Assembly: GCA_035294265.1 (NCBI GenBank)
Contig: DATGLK010000091.1
Span: 1 to 48,733, forward strand
DNA: 48,733 bases
Source of the DNA: Candidatus Binataceae bacterium
GTDB taxonomy: Bacteria > Desulfobacterota > Binatia > Binatales > Binataceae
Reading direction: 5' to 3'
Below the pieces are notes generated by a model. The model saw only the letters and a list, made by a program, of their open reading frames with translations. It searched no databases and was not told the origin of the DNA. Below, piece by piece: positions 25,070 to 33,963 of this stretch. Position numbers and translations under genes: made by a program. Each line of letters opens with the position of its first letter. Within the stretch, counting starts at the first letter, position 1.

Positions 25070-27496
25070 TCAATGATGGAAGATCGCGCCGAAGAAGCCC
25101 GCGACATGGCCGAAGAAACCGCCTGAGTTGGCGTTTGCGGCCGTAGCCGCGGCAGGAGTGGTGGCGGCAGCAGTTCGGCCCGCGGAGGGCGAGAGGCCCA
25201 TCGCCCCTGCCATCGTGGTCAGAATCGAGTTGCCGCCATGCAAGCCGCAGGCGTGGGTAGGTGCGGTACCCGGCAGGAATGGTTCCACCACGCGCCGGGG
25301 ACAGGCTGGGGTGGCCAGCCCGCCGCTGTCGGGATCGATTGCGGCCAGCGTGATACCCGCCGGGATAGGAAAGTCGTGGCAATTTGCTGGTGCCACCTCC
25401 TGCATGAAATCTACCCACGCTGGCAGCGCCGCCTGTGCGCCGGTCAGACCGATGCTGAGCGGGGTGTCGCGGCCCACCCAAACCCCGGCCACCAGGCGCG
25501 GGGTGTAGCCGATAAAGTAGGCATCGCGGTAATCGTCGGTGGTACCGGTCTTGCCCGCAGCCGGGCATTCCAAGCCCAGATTTTGCGCGGCCGCGCCGGT
25601 GCCGAAGCTGAGCACACCCTTGAGCGCGCCAGTAATCAGATAGGCCACGGCTGGGCTGAACAGGCGACGGGCCTGGGGCTGATGCTGATAAATCAGGTGG
25701 TTGTGGTTATCAACCACCGCTTCGATTGCATAGGGCGGTCGTGCCACGCCTTGGTTGGCGAAGACCTGGTAGGCCCCGACCAGATCCAGCAAAGTGACAT
25801 CACCGGCCCCAATCGAGATTGACAGGGCACTGGGCAGCGGAGTGCTGATACCCAAGCTATACGCCGTCTCGATAATCCGGTGAGGACCAAGCAGACTGCC
25901 CACATACGCAGTAGGAACGTTGAGCGATTCGGCCAGGGTTTCGGCCACCGTCACCTGGTTTTTGTAGGTGTGCTCGTAATTGGCCGGAGTCCAGCCGCCG
26001 AAGGACATCGGGCGGTCGGGCAGCAAGGAAGCCAGAGTCAACGGGTGCGGCAACGGCGAGCGAGAGGGATCCATCGCGGTTACAAACACGATCGGTTTGA
26101 AGGCTGATCCGGGCTGACGTTGCGCCATCACTGCCCGATCATATTGGCTACGGCTGTAGTCGCGCCCGCCGATTAGGGCGCGGATCGCGCCGCTGGCCAC
26201 GTCCAGTACCACCATCGAGGATTGCAAGGGGTCGCGAGTGGCACGTGCCAAGCGCGGATGGGTGCGCTCGATGCGCGAGAGGTTGGCCAGCAGGCTGTTT
26301 TGTGCGCTTTGCTGCAGCTCGGGGTCTAGTGTGGTATAAACCGTAACTCCTCGCAGGCTGCCATCGAAGCCGGGAATCGCCGCCACTTGGCTGGCGACGT
26401 AATCAACGAAGTAAGGCGCTTGGCGAACTGTGAAGGCGCCGCGTACTACTAGTGGCGTGGCCAGTGCCTGGCGGTAGCTGGCCTCATCGATTACGCCCGC
26501 CCGCCGCATCAACCCCAACACCGTGTCACGCCGACGTACGCAGAGTTGGGGGTGGCGGCGCGGATCGTAGAGACTGGGGGCCCGAATCATGCCGATCAAG
26601 GTGGCGGCCTGGGCGGGGGTGACTTCGCGCAGGTCCTGGTTGAACAGGTAGCGCGCCGCCATCGGCAGTCCGTACACCGGCACGCCGCGATAATCGCCCA
26701 TCGGTACGTCGTTGATATAACGCTCCAGAATTTCGTTCTTGCTGAGCCGCGCCTCCAGCACCAGCGCGATCGCCAGCTCGTTGAGCTTGCGACTGAAGGT
26801 GCGCTGGCGGGTCAGAAAGGTGCGGGCTAGCTGTTGGGTGATCGTGCTGGCGCCCTGTTGCAGCCGATGAGAGCGCAGGTCGGCTAGCGCCGCCTCGACA
26901 ATTCGAATCGGATCGACGCCAAAATGGTAATAGAAAAAGCGATCTTCGGTTGCTAGCAGACCGCGCACCACATAGGGCCGCAACTCGTTCAAAGGAACTT
27001 CGACCCGCTCCGCCGGTGCGTCGCTTTGCAGCCGCCCAATAACCTCGGGCTCCAGCCAGGCGCCGCGTATCGGGGCGCCGCTGGGATCGCGCAGGCTCTG
27101 GATGATGTTGCGCTCATCCAGCGTGACTACTACCAGTGCGGCGGGCAATTGCTCCACGCCCCAGCGGAAGGCGCGCAGATACACGACCAAGTGGGAGGCG
27201 TCGAGGGAGTATTCGCCCGGGCGCGTGACCGCGGCAACCGGGGTGTAGCTGAGCCGTCCCAAGCGGTCGAGCAGGTTGAGCTGCTCCACGTCGCTACCCA
27301 CCATCAGGGGGGTGGGCGCCGAATAAACGCTAGAGGTTAACGCCGCCTTGCGTTGCTCAATCAGGTAGGAGATCTGCTGGTAGAGCCCGGCCAAATAGAA
27401 GCCCAGCCCGAAGCAGGCGGCCATTGCCGTCGCCAGCGCCCATTGCCAAGGCCGCAGGCGCCATCGGCGCCTAGCTGTTTTCCTCCGCACCGCCAT
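25070..27496 (-). CDS. mrcB: bifunctional class A penicillin-binding protein (PBP1b type)
   Basis: 808 residues. A basic N-terminus and one membrane anchor (about 18-42) are followed by a UB2H-like region, then the glycosyltransferase family 51 domain with catalytic E184 in LLATEDRFFYYHFGVD and QGASTITQQLAR. The transpeptidase domain has S464-x-x-K467 (QPGSAFKP), S524-L-N and K649-T-G. It polymerises and cross-links peptidoglycan in the periplasm. The last 60 residues are Ala/Thr/Gly-rich and end in HH. The order and the UB2H-like segment speak for PBP1b over PBP1a. It is convergent with the classical SDR gene. Confidence 0.94.
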   Translation of the reverse strand: MAVRRKTARRRWRLRPWQWALATAMAACFGLGFYLAGLYQQISYLIEQRKAALTSSVYSAPTPLMVGSDVEQLNLLDRLGRLSYTPVAAVTRPGEYSLDASHLVVYLRAFRWGVEQLPAALVVVTLDERNIIQSLRDPSGAPIRGAWLEPEVIGRLQSDAPAERVEVPLNELRPYVVRGLLATEDRFFYYHFGVDPIRIVEAALADLRSHRLQQGASTITQQLARTFLTRQRTFSRKLNELAIALVLEARLSKNEILERYINDVPMGDYRGVPVYGLPMAARYLFNQDLREVTPAQAATLIGMIRAPSLYDPRRHPQLCVRRRDTVLGLMRRAGVIDEASYRQALATPLVVRGAFTVRQAPYFVDYVASQVAAIPGFDGSLRGVTVYTTLDPELQQSAQNSLLANLSRIERTHPRLARATRDPLQSSMVVLDVASGAIRALIGGRDYSRSQYDRAVMAQRQPGSAFKPIVFVTAMDPSRSPLPHPLTLASLLPDRPMSFGGWTPANYEHTYKNQVTVAETLAESLNVPTAYVGSLLGPHRIIETAYSLGISTPLPSALSISIGAGDVTLLDLVGAYQVFANQGVARPPYAIEAVVDNHNHLIYQHQPQARRLFSPAVAYLITGALKGVLSFGTGAAAQNLGLECPAAGKTGTTDDYRDAYFIGYTPRLVAGVWVGRDTPLSIGLTGAQAALPAWVDFMQEVAPANCHDFPIPAGITLAAIDPDSGGLATPACPRRVVEPFLPGTAPTHACGLHGGNSILTTMAGAMGLSPSAGRTAAATTPAAATAANANSGGFFGHVAGFFGAIFHH

Positions 27497-27881
27497 CGCA
27501 CGCCCCTCGCCGCGGGTCCGCTCTAGGGCCGCCCGGCGAAACCACGTGCCATAAGGCTACGCCGGCGATGGCCGATGCGCAAAACAATTGTCGGGCCGCC
27601 ACGGCTCGCTTTTTAGTCCAGGACGCCGGCCGCATCCACTGTGAACGACGAATTTGTGAACGACGGATTCCTTGGTAGATCAGTTTGGCAGGCGAAATCG
27701 CGCCCAGAATAGCGATGGTGGCGGCAAAACCGGCGCCTATCAACACCATCATTCGAATTTGGAGGCGATAGATTTGTCCCTTCAGCTCCGCGCGCAAGCG
27801 ATCCGGGCGAGCTTCTATACGAGCCTCGGATTCGCGCCCCAGTTCGTCGTCCGAGGCGTCGCCGCTCGCCGCGGCGGCCAT
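27471..27881 (-). CDS. possible small coiled-coil membrane protein
   Basis: The 136-residue frame begins at an ATG preceded by a G-rich stretch. Residues 15-42 are charged and helical (ARIEARPDRLRAELKGQIYR), leading into one membrane helix (MMVLIGAGFAATIAILGAIS), a layout known from small CCDC90/DUF1640-like proteins. After that the sequence is Arg-rich and loses protein character, and it overlaps the start of the PBP gene by 26 bases. It may be a real short gene with a frameshifted end, or chance. Nothing else is visible between 27497 and the nuoB start except an AT-richer stretch (27930-27960), which may hold the nuoB promoter. Confidence 0.35.
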   Translation of the reverse strand: MAAAASGDASDDELGRESEARIEARPDRLRAELKGQIYRLQIRMMVLIGAGFAATIAILGAISPAKLIYQGIRRSQIRRSQWMRPASWTKKRAVAARQLFCASAIAGVALWHVVSPGGPRADPRRGACDGGAEENS

Positions 27882-28052
27882 TACCGCCCCTTTACGATGG
27901 CAAAGCGCAGCATGTCAATTAGCGGGCGTGGAAAAAATTATATCACCTTTGGCAAAAAACGGCGTCCGCTTCCCAGCGCGGGGCTAATTGACCCACTTGC
28001 CGGCGGCTTGCTAGTTTCAAACCGAGCAATCAAGCTATTCAAGGCCGAAGAC

Positions 28053-28583
28053 ATGGCACAAGTAAATCAAAGCTCCGCACTCTCGAAGGGCGACGAACTG
28101 ATTCTGGGCGATACGGCGGTCTTGACCCGCTTGGACAAGGCGGTGGGATGGGCGCGCAAGTTTTCCCTCTTCCCCTATCCTTTCGCCACCGCCTGTTGCG
28201 CGATGGAGTACATGGCGCTGTCGATGACGCCTTACGACATCGATCGCTTTGGTGCGCTATTGCCGCGCTTTACCCCGCGCCAGTCCGATCTATTGATGGT
28301 CATTGGGACGGTGTCTGTGCGCCAGGCCCCCATTCTGAAGCGAGTGTACGATCAAATGGCCGAGCCCAAGTGGGTGATGGCCTTTGGAGCCTGTGCCTCT
28401 ACCGGCGGCTTTTATGATAATTACGCTACCCTGCCCGGAATCGATCGGATCGTGCCGGTGGACGTCTATGTGCCGGGGTGCCCGCCCCGTCCCGAGGCGG
28501 TGCTGGACGCTCTGATGGCATTACAGCGCAAAATCCAGGGCGAGAAGCAAAAACTGATCACGCGGCGCGCTGAGGCGGCCTGA
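28053..28583 (+). CDS. nuoB: NADH-quinone oxidoreductase subunit B
   Basis: 177 residues, usual length. NuoB carries iron-sulfur cluster N2, the last electron carrier before quinone. The ligands are visible: FATACCAMEYM (two adjacent Cys), GACASTGG and VPGCPPRPEA. I start at MAQVNQSSAL; the frame is open back to 27672, but that part is basic, shows no family likeness and covers the probable promoter. The usual neighbours nuoA, nuoC and nuoD are absent; nuoF follows after 28 bases. Confidence 0.93.
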   Translation: MAQVNQSSALSKGDELILGDTAVLTRLDKAVGWARKFSLFPYPFATACCAMEYMALSMTPYDIDRFGALLPRFTPRQSDLLMVIGTVSVRQAPILKRVYDQMAEPKWVMAFGACASTGGFYDNYATLPGIDRIVPVDVYVPGCPPRPEAVLDALMALQRKIQGEKQKLITRRAEAA

Positions 28584-28611
28584 GTGCGGCGCCCACTTTC
28601 GGTTCGAATCC

Positions 28612-29913
28612 ATGGAACGATACCTTACCCGCTGGCTGGACATCCCTGACCTGCGCAGGCTGTCGGTGTACGAGGCGCACGAGGGCTACCAAGCTGCTCG
28701 CAAGGCGTTTCATGAGCTGACCCCCGAGCAGATCATCAATGAGGTCAAGGCCTCTAACCTGCGCGGCCGCGGCGGTGCGGCCTTTCCCACTGGAGTGAAG
28801 TGGAGCTTCATTCCCAAGGACAGCAAAAAGCCGGTGTACGTCTGCTGCAACGCCGACGAGAGCGAGCCCGGCACGTTCGCCAATCGCTACCAGCTCGAGA
28901 ACGATCCTCACGCGATAATCGAGGGGATCCTCATCACGTGTAAAGCGGTTGGGGCGCATACGTGTTTTGTCTATCTGCGGGGCGAGTTCACGTTGCAAAA
29001 GCAGCGGCTGGACGAGGCTATCGCGGAGGCTTACGCCAAGGGTTACCTGGGCAAGAGTGTGATGGGTTCTGGTTTTGCCGTCGATATCTATACCCATCGC
29101 GGGGCCGGGGCCTACATTTGCGGGGAGGAGACCGGGCTGTTGGAATCGCTGGAGGGCAAGCGCGCCTACCCACGCAATCGCCCACCTTTCCCAGCCATCG
29201 CCGGCGCCTTTGGCTGTCCCACCGTGGTCAACAACGTCGAGACGCTGACCAACGTGCCTTGGATTATCCTGCGCGGTGCCGATTGGTATCGCTCGATCGG
29301 GCCGGAGAAAAGCCCGGGTCCCAAGTTGTTCTGCCTCTCGGGCCACGTCAACAAGCCTGGCCTGTATGAACTGCCGATGGGCTATCCGCTCAAGGATTTG
29401 ATCTACGACGTGGGCGGCGGGATTCTCGATGGCCGACAACTCAAGGCGGTGATTCCGGGTGGCTCTTCCTTTCCCGTCTTTACCGCCGAAGAAGCGCTCA
29501 AGGTCAACATGGACTTCGATTCAGTGCGCGCAGCCGGGTCTTTGATGGGCACTGCCGGAGTCATGGTAATGCACGACGGCACCTGCATGGTGGAAGCACT
29601 GCGTATCGTGGCCCATTTCTACCATCACGAATCCTGCGGCCAATGCACTCCCTGTCGCGAGGGCACGGGCTGGATCGAAAAACTTCTCACTGATCTGGAA
29701 GCCGGGCGCGGCAATGAGGCGGACCTCGACAAGCTCATCAGTATTGCCAACAACATGGAAGGCAACACTATTTGCGTGCTGGCCGACAGCTTGTCGATGC
29801 CGGTCAAAAGCTTCGTACCCAAATTCAAGGACGAATTCCTCGCGCACGTTAAGCTGCGCGGCTGTCCCTTTGGTCCGCGTCACGTTAGCCGGCCGTTGGC
29901 GGCCGCTTCCTGA
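28612..29913 (+). CDS. nuoF: NADH-quinone oxidoreductase subunit F
   Basis: 433 residues. NuoF is the NADH-oxidising subunit with FMN and cluster N3. Conserved parts are GRGGAAFPTGVKWSFIP, CNADESEPGTFANR (NADH/FMN site), GAGAYICGEETGLLESLEGK and the cluster ligands ESCGQCTPCREGT, with a later Cys in GNTICVLAD. It is of normal size and is not fused to NuoE, whose thioredoxin-like 2Fe-2S gene normally precedes it but is not in this window. It is the middle gene of nuoB-nuoF-nuoG. Confidence 0.96.
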   Translation: MERYLTRWLDIPDLRRLSVYEAHEGYQAARKAFHELTPEQIINEVKASNLRGRGGAAFPTGVKWSFIPKDSKKPVYVCCNADESEPGTFANRYQLENDPHAIIEGILITCKAVGAHTCFVYLRGEFTLQKQRLDEAIAEAYAKGYLGKSVMGSGFAVDIYTHRGAGAYICGEETGLLESLEGKRAYPRNRPPFPAIAGAFGCPTVVNNVETLTNVPWIILRGADWYRSIGPEKSPGPKLFCLSGHVNKPGLYELPMGYPLKDLIYDVGGGILDGRQLKAVIPGGSSFPVFTAEEALKVNMDFDSVRAAGSLMGTAGVMVMHDGTCMVEALRIVAHFYHHESCGQCTPCREGTGWIEKLLTDLEAGRGNEADLDKLISIANNMEGNTICVLADSLSMPVKSFVPKFKDEFLAHVKLRGCPFGPRHVSRPLAAAS

Positions 29914-29949
29914 GCGAGCGCGATCTCAGCAAGCCCTATCGAGCAAGCG

Positions 29950-31530
29950 ATGCCCAAGATAACCATCGACGGTAAGCAACTGGAAGTTCCTGCCGGAATC
30001 AATTTGATCACGGCGGCCGAGCTGGCCGGAGTGGAGATTCCCCACTATTGCTACCATCCCGCGCTCACTGTGGTGGGTAACTGCCGGATGTGCCTGGTCG
30101 AGGTGGAGAAGGCACCCAAGCTACAGATTGCCTGCAACACCACGGTGGCCGAAGGAATGGTAGTCAATACTGCCAACACGCGGGTCAAGACCGCGCAGCA
30201 GGCGGTGTTGGAGTTTTTGCTCATCAACCACCCGATCGATTGTCCGGTCTGCGATCAGGCGGGCGAGTGCAAGCTGCAAGACTACTATATGGATTTCGAT
30301 CGGGCGGAATCGCGCTTTCCGCTGGGCAAGAAGGTGCACAAGGGTAAGGCAATCGATATCGGCGCGGGCGTCATGCTTGACCAGGAGCGTTGCGTGCTGT
30401 GCGCGCGCTGCACTCGGTTTCTGGACGAGGTGACCCACACCAGCGAGCTGGCCTTTTTTGAGCGCGGCGATCACAATCGGATCGATATTTACCCAGGCCG
30501 CCCGCTGGACAACAAGTACGCCGGCAACATTGTGGATATTTGTCCGGTGGGTGCGCTCACCGAGAAGCATTTCCGCTTTCAGGCGCGAGTCTGGTATCTG
30601 CACCGCACGGCTTCGGTGTGCGCCGGCTGCGAACGCGGTTGCGCAATCGATATCTACCATCGCAACGGCAAAATCTATCGCTTCAAGCCGCGTCACAATC
30701 CCTTGGTCAACGGCTATTGGATGTGTGACGAAGGGCGGGTCAGTTTCGAGCGTCTGCAAACCGAAAGCCGTTTGAGCCGCCCGTTATATCAGGCGGGCGA
30801 GAGGCTGGTGGCCGAAGACTTTACCGGCGCCATTGAGCGCGCGGCACACGCCTTGCGCCAGGTAGGCGAGGCTCACGGCGCCGGGGCGATTGGATTGGTG
30901 GTCGGTGCCCAATCTACCAACGAAGAAGCCTTCGCGCTCAAGCGCTTCATGCGCGACGTAATTGGCTCGCAGCAGTTCGCGGCGCTCAGTGTCAGTCCCG
31001 CCGGGGCCAGCGGCGATGACGAGCTGTTACTCCGAGCCAACAAGAACCCCAACTCCCGCGGGTTGGCGGCGTTGGACTTCAAGGAGTTGGGCTCGCTGAC
31101 CACCGCGGCCGCTTCCGGTCAGCTTAAGGCGCTGGTGGTATTGCGCGCGGACCTGGTGGGCGCGCTAGGCGAAACCACCTTTTTGCGCGATTTCGGCGGG
31201 CTGGACTATATGCTGGTGCTCGACACCGACCTCAGCCCGACCGCACAGATGGCCAACCAGGTTTGGCCCATCGCAACCTTTGCCGAGCTGGAGGGCAGCT
31301 TCACCAATTTTCAGGGCGTGGTGCAGCGCCTTCATCAGGCTATCGATCCTCCCGGCGGCGCGCGCCCCGCCTACGAGTACGTGAGCGCGTTAGGGCAGAC
31401 GCTGGACGGCCAACAGCGCGCGCATACCGCGGCCGATCTTTTTGCCGAGATGGCCGCGGCCGAGCCGGCTTTCGCCGGTCTCAGCCTGGATAGCTTGGGC
31501 GAGCACGGGCGTCAGCTGGCTGGCGCGTAA
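29950..31530 (+). CDS. nuoG: NADH-quinone oxidoreductase subunit G, short form
   Basis: 526 residues. The N-terminal 2Fe-2S ferredoxin domain (HYCYHPALTVVGNCRMCLVEV), the His/Cys 4Fe-4S segment (HPIDCPVCDQAGECKLQD), and the CVLCARCTRF / DICPVGAL clusters are intact. A further CAGCERGC motif marks the start of the molybdopterin-oxidoreductase-like part, which is reduced to about 300 residues. Many bacterial NuoG proteins reach 680-900 residues, so this is a short form. The reading frame closes cleanly with no sign of a frameshift. The gene starts 36 bases after nuoF. Confidence 0.94.
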   Translation: MPKITIDGKQLEVPAGINLITAAELAGVEIPHYCYHPALTVVGNCRMCLVEVEKAPKLQIACNTTVAEGMVVNTANTRVKTAQQAVLEFLLINHPIDCPVCDQAGECKLQDYYMDFDRAESRFPLGKKVHKGKAIDIGAGVMLDQERCVLCARCTRFLDEVTHTSELAFFERGDHNRIDIYPGRPLDNKYAGNIVDICPVGALTEKHFRFQARVWYLHRTASVCAGCERGCAIDIYHRNGKIYRFKPRHNPLVNGYWMCDEGRVSFERLQTESRLSRPLYQAGERLVAEDFTGAIERAAHALRQVGEAHGAGAIGLVVGAQSTNEEAFALKRFMRDVIGSQQFAALSVSPAGASGDDELLLRANKNPNSRGLAALDFKELGSLTTAAASGQLKALVVLRADLVGALGETTFLRDFGGLDYMLVLDTDLSPTAQMANQVWPIATFAELEGSFTNFQGVVQRLHQAIDPPGGARPAYEYVSALGQTLDGQQRAHTAADLFAEMAAAEPAFAGLSLDSLGEHGRQLAGA

Positions 31531-31630
31531 CCTCTTCGGCTGCATGATGGGTAAGCGCCCCTGGGAGTCCAGGTTGAGCGTTTCTTCGATATCCCGGTGC
31601 GACTTGAGCTTCTGAGCGAAGGCGGTATTG

Positions 31631-32746
31631 ATGAGGGTCGTAATCATCGGGGGTGGCATCATCGGCGGCTCGATCGCATGGGCGCTGGCGCGTGCCGGTC
31701 TGCAAGCGACGATATTGGAGCGCGCTCGCGCCGGCCAGGAGGCCTCCTGGGCGGCGGCGGGGTTGCTGGCGCCGCAGGCAGAAGCCGAGGGGCCGGGTCC
31801 ATTCCTGCATTTCTGCGTGGAAGCCAAGCGGGCGTTCGAGGAGATTCTGGAGCAACTTATCGCTGACAGCGGGATCGATCCGGAGTACGAGCCCACCAGC
31901 GGAGTGTTGTATGTAGCGCTCAACGAGGAGGAGCGGGCTGAGCTATCCCGGCGCGCCATCTGGCAACGGCAGGCGGGGTTGATGGTGGAAGAGCTCAGCG
32001 CACCGGCGGCGCGCGCGATCGTTCCCCAGCTTTCTCTTGCCACCTGCGCGGCGCTGTACTTCCGCCACGATTATCGCGCGGAAAACCGCAAGCTGACCCA
32101 GGCTTATCTGATGGCCGCCCTGCGCGCCGGAGCCCGTTTGCGCGAAGAGAGCGCGGTGGACAGGCTACTGATCCAGGCCGGTCAGGTACGCGGCGTCGTG
32201 CTCATCGATGGCAGCGAGATCGAAGCCGACGCGGTGGTCAACGCCGCCGGGGCCTGGGCCAGCCAAGTCAAGGGCGCCGAAGTCGACCGGGTCAATCTGT
32301 TTCCGATTCGCGGCCAGATCCTCTGCTTCGAAGCCTTGCCTACGACCCTGCCGGTGGGACTGTTTTCGCTGCGTGGCTACGTCGTGCCTCGGCGTGATGG
32401 TCGGCTGCTCGCCGGCTCGACGCGAGAACGCGCGGGTTTCAGCAAGTACGTAACAGTGGAGGGGATGGCGCGGATCGCGCGAGGAGTGCGCGATCTCCTG
32501 CCCGAGATGGCCGATCTACGCTTTAATCAGGCGTGGGCCGGGCTGCGTCCGGCCGCGGAAGATTTGCTGCCGGTGCTGGGGCCTTCTCCCAATCTTCCGG
32601 GCTTATACTACGCGGCCGGCCATTTTCGCAGCGGAGTGCTGCTTTCAGCGATCACCGGCCAGATTATTGCGGCATTGCTGTGCGGCTCTCGCCCACGCTT
32701 CGATATCGCGCCATTTTCTCCTGCTCGTTTTGCCAAACGAGGTTGA
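31631..32746 (+). CDS. thiO: glycine oxidase ThiO-type FAD-dependent amine oxidase
   Basis: 371 residues of the DAO fold. The FAD loop VVIIGGGIIGGSIAWALA starts the protein; ASWAAAGLLAPQ follows, typical of ThiO, then VVNAAGAWA, IRGQILCFE and WAGLRPAAEDLLPVLG, and GHFRSGVLLSAITG near the end. ThiO oxidises glycine to iminoglycine for the thiazole part of thiamine, using O2. No other thiamine gene is next to it. I chose ATG 31631 over TTG 31628. One base separates its stop from the next start. Confidence 0.88.
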   Translation: MRVVIIGGGIIGGSIAWALARAGLQATILERARAGQEASWAAAGLLAPQAEAEGPGPFLHFCVEAKRAFEEILEQLIADSGIDPEYEPTSGVLYVALNEEERAELSRRAIWQRQAGLMVEELSAPAARAIVPQLSLATCAALYFRHDYRAENRKLTQAYLMAALRAGARLREESAVDRLLIQAGQVRGVVLIDGSEIEADAVVNAAGAWASQVKGAEVDRVNLFPIRGQILCFEALPTTLPVGLFSLRGYVVPRRDGRLLAGSTRERAGFSKYVTVEGMARIARGVRDLLPEMADLRFNQAWAGLRPAAEDLLPVLGPSPNLPGLYYAAGHFRSGVLLSAITGQIIAALLCGSRPRFDIAPFSPARFAKRG

Positions 32747-32747
32747 A

Positions 32748-33095
32748 ATGAAAGCTTTAGGCCTGGTGCGCGATCTGATCTTTCGCTCTAAAATCGACGG
32801 CGCGGCCGAGGCTTGCGGGGTCGAGATCGGCTATGTCGCGGAGTTGGCGCGCCTAGCCGAGCGGTGCGCGCAGCTGTCACCGGCATTGATAATCGTAGAT
32901 CTGTCGGACAAGTTGTTTGATGCGCGAGAGACGATGGCAGTAATCAGCACCGCCGCGCCTCAGGCGCAGGTGATAGGCTTCGCCTCGCATGTCGAGGTGA
33001 GCGTGTTCAAGGCCGCGCGCGAGGCCGGCTTCAACCGCGTGCTCTCGCGCCAGGAGTTTGTGGCCAAGCTCCCTGCTCTGCTTAACGGCGGCTAA
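32748..33095 (+). CDS. receiver-like protein with degenerate phosphorylation site
   Basis: 115 residues with the alternating alpha/beta pattern of a CheY-like receiver. The phospho-acceptor position is kept (D51 in PALIIVDLSD), but the acidic pair near the N-terminus is replaced by RDLIFRSKI and the conserved Lys near the end by a Ser-Arg (VLSRQEF). Signalling by ordinary phosphotransfer is therefore doubtful. It begins one base after thiO, which suggests coupling, and its TAA overlaps the stop of the convergent desaturase gene (CTAA). ATG 32748 is chosen because an upstream extension only shadows thiO. Confidence 0.75.
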   Translation: MKALGLVRDLIFRSKIDGAAEACGVEIGYVAELARLAERCAQLSPALIIVDLSDKLFDARETMAVISTAAPQAQVIGFASHVEVSVFKAAREAGFNRVLSRQEFVAKLPALLNGG

Positions 33096-33910
33096 AGCGC
33101 GGCAAGCACGCGAACGGGCGCGGCCGGTTCGATCGCCTGTTGCTTTAGCGCGGTCTTGATCTCATCGCGGCCGATGCGCGCTCCAGCCAGCAACGGCCAC
33201 AGTACATGCTGCAGAAACAGGCGTGGACTGATTCCGGCGCCGGTGCTGGTCAAGCGTTCGCGATAATCTTCGATCAGACCATCGCCGGGCATCTTGAAGT
33301 TGGCGAGCACGTAGGCCAGATCGCTCACCGTGCCGGGGCGGTCCAGCGCCAGCTCCAAGTCTAGAACGGCGCGGTAAAAGCCGGCGTGGGCAGCCTCATC
33401 GCGGCCCAGGTTGAAGAAGATTGCTTCCAGCACGGGGTCGCACGACTGTCGAGCCAGTTCGCGCTGGGTCTTATAGGCCAGGAACGTGGCGGCTTCCTGC
33501 AACGCACCGTAACAGGCCATCTGGCGGGCCCGTGAAAAGGGCAATTGCCAATGGCCGGCAAATACTTTGTCCTCCAACGCGCTGAATTCAGCCTCCGAGC
33601 GCAGCCTCGAGCGAGTCAGATACTCACGTAGCGCCAGCGCATGCTTGGACTCCTCGCAGGCCCAGGTAGCTTGGAACCAAGCCATCCCGAACATCGAGCG
33701 GCACAGTTCCAGACCGTTGGAGCTGTAATCGGGAACATACATTTCCTCGGCGCAGAAGATCTCCAATCGATTCCCGATTTCGGCGGGAATTCGGGCCTGA
33801 TCCAGTTGATTCCAAGGAATGTCGTCGAACACGCTCCAGCGTCGTTTCTTTTCGGCCACCTCCAGAAAATCGAGGTAGATACGGTAAACCTCGTCTCTAT
33901 ATACCGGCAT
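33092..33910 (-). CDS. acyl-ACP desaturase (soluble di-iron type)
   Basis: 272 residues with the ferritin-like four-helix di-iron site of plant-type stearoyl-ACP desaturases (family FA_desaturase_2). The ligands are readable: Glu at FCAEEMYVP (55/56), E87-x-x-H90 in CEESKHALALREYL, E139 in ALQEAATF and E172-x-x-H175 in GRDEAAHAGFY. It would put a double bond into an acyl chain on acyl carrier protein using O2 and ferredoxin. AAGG stands about 10 bases before the ATG. The gene for a membrane desaturase lies 53 bases upstream of nothing else but this pair, reading the other way along the same strand (33964-34872). Confidence 0.88.
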   Translation of the reverse strand: MPVYRDEVYRIYLDFLEVAEKKRRWSVFDDIPWNQLDQARIPAEIGNRLEIFCAEEMYVPDYSSNGLELCRSMFGMAWFQATWACEESKHALALREYLTRSRLRSEAEFSALEDKVFAGHWQLPFSRARQMACYGALQEAATFLAYKTQRELARQSCDPVLEAIFFNLGRDEAAHAGFYRAVLDLELALDRPGTVSDLAYVLANFKMPGDGLIEDYRERLTSTGAGISPRLFLQHVLWPLLAGARIGRDEIKTALKQQAIEPAAPVRVLAAL

Positions 33911-33963
33911 GGATAACTACCTTTGGCGCATTTCCTCGGTGGCTGGCGCGGCTCGAGCCGGAA

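Noticed and set aside
27672-28052. N-terminal extension of nuoB
   Set aside because: The extra 127 residues are basic and unlike any NuoB; the stretch is AT-richer and better explained as promoter and leader.
28600-28610. GGTTCGAATCC, which looks like a tRNA T-arm
   Set aside because: Only 28 bases lie between nuoB and nuoF, and no acceptor, D or anticodon stems fit around it.
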